Below are positions 38,152-45,093 of a DNA stretch of 64,000 bases, one piece after another. Below the pieces are notes generated by a model. That model was not told the origin of the DNA. It worked only from the letters and a program-made list of their open reading frames with translations, and made no database searches. The position numbers and the translations under genes are program-made. Positions within the stretch are counted from its first letter, which is position 1. Every line of letters starts with the position of its first letter. Source of the DNA: Serratia sp. Ag1 (GTDB lineage Bacteria > Pseudomonadota > Gammaproteobacteria > Enterobacterales > Enterobacteriaceae); NCBI RefSeq assembly GCF_000743355.1, contig NZ_JQEI01000016.1, positions 234,032 to 298,031 of the forward strand, written 5' to 3'.

Positions 38152-39145
38152 GGAGAATAACTATCTGAGCAGCACGGAGAAGAGCCGCCAGACATATCTC
38201 AACAACAAACAGAACCTGACACCAGAAGAACAGAAAGATAAGGAGGCGTTAAATCGCAAGGATCTGGAAAGTGATCTGGCTGCTTACGCGGCCTGCAGTG
38301 GCAAAGGTGGTGACTGTCAGGCAGAAAGAGAGAAAGCGAAGGCCGCGCAAGATACCTACTTCAACCAGACTTACCAGAACCCGAAAGAGGCTCAGGCAGG
38401 TTATCAGCAGATAATGAACTTGCTGAACTCTACAGACCCGAATGCGAAGGAAGTGCTCAACGTTCTGGAAGGGTATACGCAGGCGTTTATGTCGTTCGGT
38501 TACACAGAGGAAGAAGCCAGAGCGAGAGCAGGAGCCTATGTGGGTTCAATGTACATCGCGGGTGGTGTGAGTGCTGTAGTAGCATCAGGTGCACTGACGA
38601 AGCAGTTCGGGAAGGATGTTGCGCTCAACAATAAAGGCTCGGCTTCAGGGACAACAAGTTCACTTGTTAAGAACGCAGATGGGATTTATGAAGTAAAAAT
38701 AAACTCAACGCCTCTAGAAGGCCATGACCGACTTAATACACCGGATCTGGGGGGCAATGGTAAGCTAAAACCGGCTGAAGCCGCATCTGCAGCACAATTA
38801 GAGTCTACTCTCGGTACAATGGAGCGTTATACACCTTCGCCTGGAGTAAAATCAGGAACTTCACCTGATTTTGTGATTACGTCAGGCCCAAATAAAGGTA
38901 AAACTGTCGATGCCATGTATACGACTGATAAACTGTCGCAGAAAGAAATAGACGGATTAAATAAGTTTTATGAGAAAAACATGAGTACTGGTAGTGGAAG
39001 AGATGTTATCCAAGATCATTTGCAAAAAGCTGACTTTGTGCCTGTTGACTTTAGAGTGCTAACGCCTGCTAACCAAAAAATCTTCATGGATTATATAAAA
39101 ACACTGCCTAAAGTACAGCAAGACAAAATTATCATTATGAGGTGA
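38111..39145 (+). CDS. Orphan CdiA C-terminal toxin cassette 1 (VENN + nuclease)
   Basis: The 344-codon frame starts at a GTG (38111) inside a repeat and carries VENN at residues 14-17, the junction that marks CdiA toxin halves. Residues up to about 190 are an entry-type region unlike the one in cdiA. From KNADGIYEVKINSTPLEGHD on, it is closely similar to the cdiA nuclease ([30 protein letters not shown]). It lacks a secretion domain, so it is a stored cassette that could replace the cdiA 3' end by recombination. A purine-rich stretch (AGGGAAAAA) precedes the GTG, so cytoplasmic translation is possible. Confidence 0.85.
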   Translation: MVAAVNFTTEEVVVENNYLSSTEKSRQTYLNNKQNLTPEEQKDKEALNRKDLESDLAAYAACSGKGGDCQAEREKAKAAQDTYFNQTYQNPKEAQAGYQQIMNLLNSTDPNAKEVLNVLEGYTQAFMSFGYTEEEARARAGAYVGSMYIAGGVSAVVASGALTKQFGKDVALNNKGSASGTTSSLVKNADGIYEVKINSTPLEGHDRLNTPDLGGNGKLKPAEAASAAQLESTLGTMERYTPSPGVKSGTSPDFVITSGPNKGKTVDAMYTTDKLSQKEIDGLNKFYEKNMSTGSGRDVIQDHLQKADFVPVDFRVLTPANQKIFMDYIKTLPKVQQDKIIIMR

Positions 39146-39149
39146 TGGT

Positions 39150-39509
39150 ATGGGGGCGAGTTTATTTATCGGTTGGAATGATAATGGACAAAGAGAAAGT
39201 AATTTTCAAAGAACCGGAGGCTTTGTTAACGGGAGTTATTGGGATGCCTTTGGGGATCTGCTAGATGCTGTTTTTTTGCCCGTGCACCCTAAACTGCATG
39301 AGGTGATAAAATCTGAGGAAGGTGAATATCTAAAGTTTTATTCATTTGTTGAGTTAGATAAAGAGGACTTTAACAAAGCAGTTAAATTAATCAGGGACTA
39401 TCTTGTGAAACAACAAACCCCAACCGAATGGCAAAAGATGGCAGAATTGGTGTGGGAGGAAGTTGCAGAGCCTTATATTATCCAAGATGAACGTTATCAG
39501 CCTGATTAA
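39150..39509 (+). CDS. Orphan CdiI immunity protein 2
   Basis: The 119-residue protein starts 4 bp after the orphan toxin stop, with GAGGTGA as ribosome site. It is a diverged homologue of cdiI at 35580: shared pattern DKEDFNKAVKLIRDYL versus EKEEFNVAVKAIRECI, and LVWEEVAEPYIIQDERYQ versus RVWEEEIEPLIQQDERYQ. The N-terminal half differs most, probably where toxin specificity lies. It should neutralise the orphan toxin 1. Confidence 0.85.
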   Translation: MGASLFIGWNDNGQRESNFQRTGGFVNGSYWDAFGDLLDAVFLPVHPKLHEVIKSEEGEYLKFYSFVELDKEDFNKAVKLIRDYLVKQQTPTEWQKMAELVWEEVAEPYIIQDERYQPD

Positions 39510-39520
39510 TGGGCAAATAA

Positions 39521-39542
39521 AACCCCAGTTTCAACTGGGGTT
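39521..39542. terminator. Bidirectional-type hairpin after orphan immunity 2
   Basis: AACCCCAGTT/AACTGGGGTT form a perfect 10-bp stem with a 2-nt loop. On the minus strand it is followed by TTATTT, so it could end the leftward SymE-like transcript; on the plus strand the T-run is short. Confidence 0.7.
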
Positions 39543-39549
39543 CCAACAT

Positions 39550-39651
39550 TTAAGCCCCAAACCGTCCCTCTTCTCGCCGCTGCAACCGTATCACACCGGG
39601 TGCAGCGGTCACTTCCAGTTGTTCAGCGCTGGTAATGTCGGACTCTGTGAG
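39550..39651 (-). pseudogene. C-terminal fragment of a SymE-like gene
   Basis: The minus-strand frame reads LTESDITSAEQLEVTAAPGV, then IRLQRREEGRFGA and a stop. It is closely similar to the end of the SymE-like frame at 35979-36344 (LTESDIASAEQLEV…GVLRLQRRE). The homology stops exactly where the cassette leader repeat begins at 39651, so the N-terminal two-thirds were lost during rearrangement. It shows that the ancestral cassette order was toxin, immunity, convergent SymE-like gene. Confidence 0.75.
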
Positions 39652-39860
39652 CGGTAATGGCAGCGGCTGACGCCGCTGCTATGATGTGGGTGCAGTTGCT
39701 CTTTAACAGGTTGGGGAAAATGGCGTGACGGGCGTAAAAGTCGCATCGGGGCAAAAAGTTGCCGGTGTGAGAATGCACTGGCGAAAGGGGTTGTAACTGG
39801 CTGACTGCAAAGGGGAAAAGTGGTTGCGGCGGTCAACTTCACGACGGAAGAAGTTGTTGT
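39651..39860 (+). repeat. Orphan-cassette leader repeat, copy 2
   Basis: Direct repeat of 37940-38151 with a few substitutions and small indels. It carries the same hairpin, boxA and cassette start (VAAVNFTTEEVVV). Beyond it the two cassettes diverge. Confidence 0.88.
39660..39708 (+). promoter_or_regulatory. Hairpin plus rrn-type boxA, candidate antitermination site (copy 2)
   Basis: The stem GCAGCGGC/GCCGCTGC with loop TGAC (39660-39679) and TGCTCTTTAACA (39697-39708) are identical to copy 1, with the same 17-base spacing. Nearby positions have changed between the copies while these elements have not. Confidence 0.5.
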
Positions 39861-40623
39861 AGATAATAATTTCCTGAGTCAGGGAAGCCCACAGAAATAC
39901 ACCGATAAGTACAAAGGATGTAACGGAAATGCGGATTGTGAGCAGACTATCCGTAAGGATATGGCGCAGGAGTCAGCAGAGAATATTCAGAAGCTGAAAT
40001 CATGCTGGGATGCCGGTGACGCAGCCTGTGTTGCAGATACACGAGCAAAGATAGAACTTAGTGATAAAGCGTATACTGAACTGCGCCAACAAGACAACAT
40101 GGCCGGACGAGCTTATGAAGACTCGGCGAAATGGTATGCTGATATTATTGATCAGTGTGCTGGTAAATGTGATTGGCTAGAAGCATCATTGCTGAAGACC
40201 GGAGCTGAAGGGTTAGGTAACTTGGCTTATGGTGCGCTGGGTGCGGGGAGTTTGCCGAGGCCGGGACAAACTTTAAGCGCGAATGATCTTAAGGTTGCCA
40301 GCGAAATTAGTAAGGATATAGCATCTGTTGGGAAGCAAACAGACATTGGTTTTGCTGCAAAGCAAACTAAGAAAAGTGCAGGACAAATCGTTGTCAAAAA
40401 TATAAATCAATCTGAGGCAATTGAAAATTTATCTGCCAATGGTTATATCAAATCAGTTTCGAAAGATGGTTCGGTTACCGTTATGACGAAGGGTGAGAAG
40501 GTATATAGATTCTATCCATCTTCAACTGGAGGTGGGATCGCTGGTGCTGAATCTGGTGTACCGTCTGCCTCTGTGTCAGTAAATGGTAAAATCATTTCTA
40601 AATTACGTTTCCCAGGAGAGTGA
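39820..40623 (+). CDS. Orphan CdiA C-terminal toxin cassette 2 (VDNN variant)
   Basis: The 267-codon frame starts at GTG 39820 in the repeat and has VDNN where VENN is expected (residues 14-17). A Cys-containing middle region follows (NGNADCEQ, KLKSCWDAGDAACVAD). The C-terminal toxin part (from about residue 180) ends KIISKLRFPGE and includes YRFYPSSTGGGIAGAE. I do not recognise the toxin family. The short beta-rich end could fit a small RNase of the BECR type, but that is a guess. The following gene overlaps nearly at the stop and should be its immunity gene. Confidence 0.75.
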   Translation: MVAAVNFTTEEVVVDNNFLSQGSPQKYTDKYKGCNGNADCEQTIRKDMAQESAENIQKLKSCWDAGDAACVADTRAKIELSDKAYTELRQQDNMAGRAYEDSAKWYADIIDQCAGKCDWLEASLLKTGAEGLGNLAYGALGAGSLPRPGQTLSANDLKVASEISKDIASVGKQTDIGFAAKQTKKSAGQIVVKNINQSEAIENLSANGYIKSVSKDGSVTVMTKGEKVYRFYPSSTGGGIAGAESGVPSASVSVNGKIISKLRFPGE

Positions 40624-40627
40624 TGCC

Positions 40628-41185
40628 ATGACTATCGAGCATGATGATGCAATGACTCGACTTAAAAATGTCGTAAGGCTTGGAGTTAATCTTCCTGCTC
40701 ACGTTTTTCACAAAAAATTTTCAAGATATTTCTTTTTTGATAATGATATCTGTACATCTGACGATTTGATTAGTGTGACTAAACTAATCATCAGAGAGTC
40801 TTTGGGACATGACTTAATTGCGAACGTTTTCGCTAGTTCAGATTTTAAATACTTGGGCGATCTGTATATGAATGAAGATTGGGTCGCTAAAATAGCTTCC
40901 TTAAGTACTGAAATGAATAACTCCGGTGATTATGGGGGCCTAATTATTTTAGATCAGGAAAAACAATGGGCAATTTTCCAGAAAACCCCTGTTGATGAGG
41001 GCGTGTTAGGGTTCAATAGCAATAAAAAATTAGAGCCCATAAATAATTTAATTTATGATAACTTTGTTGATTGCAAGAACTTTAAAGAATGGCTTGAAGA
41101 AAAGACATCACAACATGCTGAATTAGTTAAATGTATGGGGAGAGACTATTTAATGAGCATAATGGAAAACTATAGGGAAGCATAA
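40628..41185 (+). CDS. Putative immunity protein for orphan toxin 2
   Basis: The 185-residue soluble protein (MTIEHDDAMTRLKNVVRLGV…) starts 4 bp after the orphan toxin stop, with an AGGAGAG ribosome site in the toxin's last codons. No family was recognised. The AT-rich coding, its acidic character and its position are typical of CDI immunity genes. An upstream open extension to 40583 lies inside the toxin gene and has no ribosome site. Confidence 0.7.
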   Translation: MTIEHDDAMTRLKNVVRLGVNLPAHVFHKKFSRYFFFDNDICTSDDLISVTKLIIRESLGHDLIANVFASSDFKYLGDLYMNEDWVAKIASLSTEMNNSGDYGGLIILDQEKQWAIFQKTPVDEGVLGFNSNKKLEPINNLIYDNFVDCKNFKEWLEEKTSQHAELVKCMGRDYLMSIMENYREA

Positions 41186-41272
41186 TTGACATATTTCCTA
41201 CTGTTGACTATTATTAAAAAATCCCGACAACTATAATCGCAGATGTAAAGACCGCGCTATAACAGGGTATTA

Positions 41273-41346
41273 GATTGCTCTTTAACAACGTCGGAGAAAA
41301 TGGCGTAACGGGCTGAAAAAATGCGTCTGGGTAAAAGTTTTTCGAG
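41273..41346 (+). repeat. Decayed third copy of the cassette leader, boxA retained
   Basis: The segment around TTGCTCTTTAACA, then GGAGAAAATGGCGTAACGGG, aligns with copies 1 and 2, with several small indels. The boxA 12-mer TGCTCTTTAACA is at 41276-41287. The hairpin and toxin start are missing, and the next gene is an immunity-like frame with no toxin before it. This marks a cassette whose toxin was deleted. Confidence 0.65.
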
Positions 41347-41438
41347 CCCAAATGAACAGGGAGCAATTAAGGTGCGAGATAGGCTAATGGAGCAAAACTT
41401 ATAAAAATATCGAGCATTAACGAAAGAGGAATTTCTGA

Positions 41439-42041
41439 ATGAATTTAACAAATGATTATCAGAATTTACTCGATGCTATTTTTAATGGTGATAAAGATAT
41501 AGCTATCTTTGTTGCGGATGGCGCTCATTACTACCTTTTTGATAGTAAAGATAATTATTGCATCGATGTTAGGCCAGAATATAAGGCGTATATAGCTAAA
41601 GGATGGATGAAAGAGTCTCTGTATGACGAGGCAGTCAGTTCATTCAGAAATGGAGTTCCTGTATTATCTAAGGATAGCTTTAAAGATTACATAGCCAGAA
41701 ATGATGTTGCTATTTATACAGTTGACTGGATGAGATCATTCTTCACATTGGGCAGATCTGACGAGCAGCTTGTCAGCTTTTATGATTATGTTGAGCGATT
41801 TTTATCTACATTAACAGACCCAGTGTCAGTTGAGTGGGATAGCTGGAGAATGCGGCTACCTAAGTTTTATATCAATTTTGACAAAAAAATTTATCGCAAT
41901 ACTGATTGGGATAGAAGTCATGAAGCGTTCGTACCTTCTGATTGGAACGCTCAAGCAAATAGTGATTTTGGCTTGTTAGTACCAGACAAAGAGCAATACT
42001 GGCTTATTAATGGCATGAATTTTTGGAAATTACAGATGTAA
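41439..42041 (+). CDS. Orphan immunity-like protein without toxin
   Basis: The 200-residue AT-rich protein (MNLTNDYQNLLDAIFNGDKD…) has a good ribosome site (AGAGGAA). It contains several aromatic-rich strands (HYYLFDSKDNYCIDVRPE, EQYWLINGMNFWKLQM). No family is recognised. It follows a decayed cassette leader with no toxin frame, and is followed by a hairpin, so it is probably a kept immunity gene that protects against toxins of neighbours. Confidence 0.6.
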   Translation: MNLTNDYQNLLDAIFNGDKDIAIFVADGAHYYLFDSKDNYCIDVRPEYKAYIAKGWMKESLYDEAVSSFRNGVPVLSKDSFKDYIARNDVAIYTVDWMRSFFTLGRSDEQLVSFYDYVERFLSTLTDPVSVEWDSWRMRLPKFYINFDKKIYRNTDWDRSHEAFVPSDWNAQANSDFGLLVPDKEQYWLINGMNFWKLQM

Positions 42042-42048
42042 ATGGTGA

Positions 42049-42072
42049 AATCCCGGCCTCAGTGCCGGGATT
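42049..42072 (+). terminator. Hairpin after orphan immunity gene
   Basis: AATCCCGGC/GCCGGGATT form a 9-bp stem with a 6-nt loop, followed by GCTTTA. It resembles the terminator after cdiI, though with a poor T-run. Confidence 0.6.
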
Positions 42073-42078
42073 GCTTTA

Positions 42079-42166
42079 TGAGTCAGCCAATATTCATGCG
42101 GCCTGGACGTTTTTACCTGACGGTTCAAAACGATTGTCAACAGTACAAACAGGAGCATTCAAGTGA
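42079..42166 (+). pseudogene. C-terminal tail of a lost CDI toxin (HAAWTFLPDGSKRL type)
   Basis: The frame reads SANIHAAWTFLPDGSKRLST then VQTGAFK and a stop that overlaps the next gene's start. It has no start or N-terminal part. A frameshifted relative lies at 44148-44230, and the same HAAWT motif occurs in the frame at 43304. It looks like the last 27 residues of a toxin cassette whose immunity gene follows. Confidence 0.6.
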
Positions 42167-42558
42167 TGATGAATCCAAATCAACCAGATCTAAAAGAGCT
42201 ATTTGATGGATTAAACAGTTATCTAGTGAATGGCTATGTTAGTGAGCTTTCACCTGAAGATCCTGCGAAAGATGCGTTTGATTATCTCAATGCACTTTAC
42301 TTAATTAATCAGCATGAAGGGCTTGTTTTTTGTAGATTAATTTTGGAATCAGAAACGTTATATAATGATTTTCTAAGAGCGACTTGTTTGTCTTATCTGT
42401 TATTGTCTGAAAGTAGTAGGCAGTATGCATTTTCATGTTTACTTGAAAATAGCAAGAATTTATCAATCCCGGTACTCAAAGAGGCTATTTTTTATTTTTA
42501 CTGTGCCAAAAATGAGACAGAACCTCACCCTTTACCAGATGGGCTTTTTAAAAAATAA
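42166..42558 (+). CDS. Immunity-like helical protein A
   Basis: The protein of about 130 residues (MMNPNQPDLKELFDGLNSYL…) is probably all-helical. It shares a pattern with the protein at 44231: a D-L-x-x-x-x-x-x-L-x-x-x-L-x-N-G-Y start and a SDYLKSTCLESLYF versus NDFLRATCLSYLLL segment. The start at 42166 overlaps the toxin-tail stop (TGATG); a GTG at 42163 is an alternative. Both paralogues follow the same toxin tail, so they are probably variants of one immunity family. Confidence 0.65.
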   Translation: MMNPNQPDLKELFDGLNSYLVNGYVSELSPEDPAKDAFDYLNALYLINQHEGLVFCRLILESETLYNDFLRATCLSYLLLSESSRQYAFSCLLENSKNLSIPVLKEAIFYFYCAKNETEPHPLPDGLFKK

Positions 42559-42659
42559 TGGAAAGATATCAAATGGTTAAATACGATCCTGATGCGAATT
42601 TTTATCACCTGTATGAAACGTATAACGATTTTGTTAAGGCTTACTCATTGGATGGTTGA
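42558..42659 (+). pseudogene. 33-codon fragment, possibly of an immunity gene
   Basis: A short frame beginning MERYQMVKYDPDANFYHLYE starts on the stop of the previous gene (TAATG) and ends at 42659. It is followed by a weak hairpin (TTGGCCAAATTGGTC) and a CTTTTCTTT run. It has acceptable composition but no recognised family; it could be the start of a truncated gene. Confidence 0.35.
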
Positions 42660-42705
42660 TTAGTGACAAGAACTTGGCCAAATTGGTCGTGCTTTTCTTT
42701 ATTAA

Positions 42706-42867
42706 TCATTTAGATTTCAGTCAATAGTTGCTTTTTCTGTTCGAGAGAAATATTTTCCAACCCATGTATATAGTGAAACAAACAATAGCACCGTAAGCTT
42801 AAGAGTTTTACCTAATGGAAAGTATGAGTTCGATACATTGATTCCAGAGAAATCATCTAAATTCTAG
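42706..42867 (+). pseudogene. C-terminal remnant of another CDI-type toxin
   Basis: An open frame without a start reads SIVAFSVREKYFPTHVYSET, then NNSTVSLRVLPNGKYEFDT and LIPEKSSKF before a TAG at 42865. It ends just before the ribosome site (GGGGGG) of the next immunity-like gene. The position and the end-of-domain look suggest a toxin tail left after deletion of its 5' part. Confidence 0.5.
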
Positions 42868-42876
42868 CGGGGGGAT

Positions 42877-43320
42877 ATGGAGATTATTGGTCATAGTATA
42901 GAGGAGTTTAGAACTAGAGCATTCTACATTGATAAATCTCTAGTTTTTCCTTGTATTTTATTATTTATCAAGATAGACAAAGGTGGATGGTTTTCCCTAA
43001 CAATAGATGAGGGGAAATGTATCGTTTCCTTAGAGGAGTCAGAGCCTAAGAGTATTTCCTTGCACGAGATCACTGACTCTTTCGCTTATCCGATACAAAA
43101 AGTTGACATGCTCAATAAGTATGCAGGGAGAAAGTTGAAAAATGTCATGGAATATCGACTAACAAAAAAAGATGATTTATGTATTGGTATATATCTTCAG
43201 TTTGACTCTGGTGGCTTAAGTATCATTGAAAATGACGGGGGGCTTTCTTTCTTTGATGGGGTATGTGATGAGATACTAAACGAGTCACAATTGATGAGTT
43301 CATATGATAGCCTATGGTGA
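42877..43320 (+). CDS. Immunity-like protein B
   Basis: The 147-residue protein (MEIIGHSIEEFRTRAFYIDK…) has a mixed alpha/beta look and no recognised family. A GGGGGGAT ribosome site lies before the ATG. Its last 33 or so codons are duplicated at 44789-44898, so a relative once lay there. Its stop overlaps the next frame by 17 bp. It probably gives immunity to the toxin whose tail precedes it. Confidence 0.6.
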   Translation: MEIIGHSIEEFRTRAFYIDKSLVFPCILLFIKIDKGGWFSLTIDEGKCIVSLEESEPKSISLHEITDSFAYPIQKVDMLNKYAGRKLKNVMEYRLTKKDDLCIGIYLQFDSGGLSIIENDGGLSFFDGVCDEILNESQLMSSYDSLW

Positions 43321-43331
43321 AACTCATATTG
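43222..43331 (+). repeat. 110-bp direct repeat, copy A (other copy 44789-44898)
   Basis: The 3' end of the immunity-like gene B plus the first bases after it, from ATCATTGAAAATGACGGGGG to ACTCATATTG, recurs at 44789-44898 with few mismatches. The duplication brackets about 1.5 kb of cassette DNA. Confidence 0.85.
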
Positions 43332-43696
43332 AAGGTGATCCCCCATTTTTAACGGAAGTGATAGTGGCTTCTGTCAGAATTCATGCGGCCTGGACGATTT
43401 TTTCAGACGACCTTAATTTATATATGTTATTGATAGAAAAGGAAATTTTATTTTTTGGATACGATCTGGTCAAAGAATGCCACATCTTACGTTTATTTGG
43501 AGGGAAAAACCCTCAAGTTTTAGGTGCTGGGATCGTAGAAATACGAGGGGGAAAAATTTATTCTGTAGATAATGCATCAAGTCACTTCAAACCAGGTACA
43601 GGTTCCCTCGAGGCCGCAAAAGATGCTTTTGGTAAAATACCTGATAATTACTTCAGCAAGGACTTTAAAGGATACAAACCTTATGGCGAAAACTGA
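43304..43696 (+). CDS. Toxin-like C-terminal domain protein sandwiched between immunity genes
   Basis: The 130-residue frame contains RIHAAWTIF, the same motif seen in the toxin tails at 42079 and 44148. It ends with VDNASSHFKPGTGSLEAAKD then AFGKIP and KGYKPYGEN, a tail that looks like the end of a polymorphic toxin domain. I do not recognise the family. It overlaps the preceding immunity-like gene by 17 bp and the next one by 14 bp. It may be a truncated toxin translated only by coupling, or a dead fragment. Confidence 0.5.
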   Translation: MIAYGETHIEGDPPFLTEVIVASVRIHAAWTIFSDDLNLYMLLIEKEILFFGYDLVKECHILRLFGGKNPQVLGAGIVEIRGGKIYSVDNASSHFKPGTGSLEAAKDAFGKIPDNYFSKDFKGYKPYGEN

Positions 43697-44075
43697 GTTT
43701 AAGGGGACTTTTGGGATTTACCCCTGGTTTAATGAGTGTGGAGATACACTCATTAAACCTCAATATCTTGAGGTTGTTAAAAATTTGTCCCCATATGGAA
43801 AGGTTTTTTATTGTTCTGAAGAGAGTGATGCTTACATTACATTAAACTATGGTGACTTTTATTTTGAGGTTAAACCAGAGTTATACCAGGTGGTTGACAA
43901 TCCACTACTAAATATGGGGGGTATTGTACAGGTAGTAACTTCATTACCCCAGAAAACTGGAGTTATTACATCTGTCGAATGGCATAGTGGCAAAGGAGAG
44001 CCTCTATATTATCTGACGATTAATGGAAAGAAATCATCGAAGCGATATTTTTCATCAGATTTAGCCAAAGTATAA
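43683..44075 (+). CDS. Immunity-like protein C
   Basis: The 130-residue protein (MAKTEFKGTFGIYPWFNECG…) starts inside the last codons of the toxin-like frame and has beta-rich segments (KVFYCSEESDAYITLNYGDF, EPLYYLTINGKKSSKRYF). No family recognised. The overlap and order point to an immunity protein for the frame at 43304. A longer frame begins at 43572, but it lies within the other gene and has no ribosome site. Confidence 0.6.
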   Translation: MAKTEFKGTFGIYPWFNECGDTLIKPQYLEVVKNLSPYGKVFYCSEESDAYITLNYGDFYFEVKPELYQVVDNPLLNMGGIVQVVTSLPQKTGVITSVEWHSGKGEPLYYLTINGKKSSKRYFSSDLAKV

Positions 44076-44147
44076 TTAATGACACTTTGGCACAAAATCC
44101 GTTAATGGTTTAACGGAAACATCGATTGTAGTGTCTGGTGAGGGTGG

Positions 44148-44230
44148 GTTTGTCAGAGTTTATGCGATCTGGACGTTTTACCTGACGGTTCAAAACGTTT
44201 ATCTACAGTACAAACTGGAGCATTTAAATA
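44148..44230 (+). pseudogene. Frameshifted toxin tail before immunity-like protein D
   Basis: DNA closely similar to 42095-42166 (CTGGACGTTTTACCTGACGG against CTGGACGTTTTTACCTGACG) carries a one-base deletion in the T-run. Upstream codons give GFVRVYAIWTF; the tail PDGSKRLSTVQTGAFK is in another frame. It is clearly broken. Confidence 0.6.
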
Positions 44231-44668
44231 ATGGATGAACTATTAAGTTTTTATAATAAAAAAAGTGCATCTGATTTAATTAAGCACTTGGATAGTTTTC
44301 TTGATAACGGGTACTTGGAAGAAAATTCTTTTGAATACCCTAATGATGAAGCCTTTTATTGTCTTTTATCTCTGTCAAGTAAAGATCAGAAATCGTTTAA
44401 TATTTATAATAAAAAAATATTGGATGACAAAAAATTTTCCAGTGACTACTTGAAATCGACTTGTTTGGAGAGTTTGTATTTTCACGATCAAAGGGAATTT
44501 TTTGATTATGTTAATAATAACTTAAGGGGTATGGGGGCGCCCACACTTTCCAAATTCCTAGATATATTGATATTTATCTCAACTGAAGAATCTGTCAGAG
44601 AGTTTTTTGTTAATAATCAATACTCAATCAACAAAAAAGTTCAAATGTTAAAAAAAATATCCAGATGA
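44231..44668 (+). CDS. Immunity-like helical protein D
   Basis: The 145-residue, very AT-rich gene encodes a helical, lysine-rich protein (MDELLSFYNKKSASDLIKHL…) that is a diverged paralogue of the protein at 42166. It directly follows a broken toxin tail of the same type as the one before 42166, with a TGGAG ribosome site. It is likely an immunity gene outliving its toxin. After it, 44669-45093 holds only fragments, including the second copy of the 110-bp repeat. Confidence 0.6.
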   Translation: MDELLSFYNKKSASDLIKHLDSFLDNGYLEENSFEYPNDEAFYCLLSLSSKDQKSFNIYNKKILDDKKFSSDYLKSTCLESLYFHDQREFFDYVNNNLRGMGAPTLSKFLDILIFISTEESVREFFVNNQYSINKKVQMLKKISR

Positions 44669-44788
44669 ATATAGATTTTATAAGGTGGAAGAAAACTTTT
44701 TAAAACTGAAATCGAAGATGGAGTTTTAAATTGTTGAGGGCGTTCTTGGATGTGGTTTGTGGTTAAAAAGTAAACTTCCTGAATTTCA

Positions 44789-44898
44789 ATCATTGAAAAT
44801 GACGGGGGACTTTCTTTCTTTGATGAGGTATGTGATGAGATACTAAGTGAGTCACAATTGATGAGTCCATATGATAGCCTATGGTGAAACTCATATTG
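44789..44898 (+). repeat. 110-bp direct repeat, copy B
   Basis: Near-copy of 43222-43331. After it the plus-strand frame continues IAYGETHIGNHHGSSTFYSA and ends with a stop near 44975, a further toxin-like tail unlike the one after copy A. Confidence 0.85.
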
Positions 44899-45093
44899 GT
44901 AATCACCACGGATCATCCACATTTTATTCTGCATGCTTCCCTACTTATCATTCAGTTGGCGTTATCGATAAGCTTGAATAATAGCGCTCTTACTGACCAC
45001 TTACTATTTCAATGGCTTGTGATGCAAGGGAATATTGAATCCCGTCACTTTTGCGAGCATGATCGCAACAATATTGTTTACTGGGATAACCGC

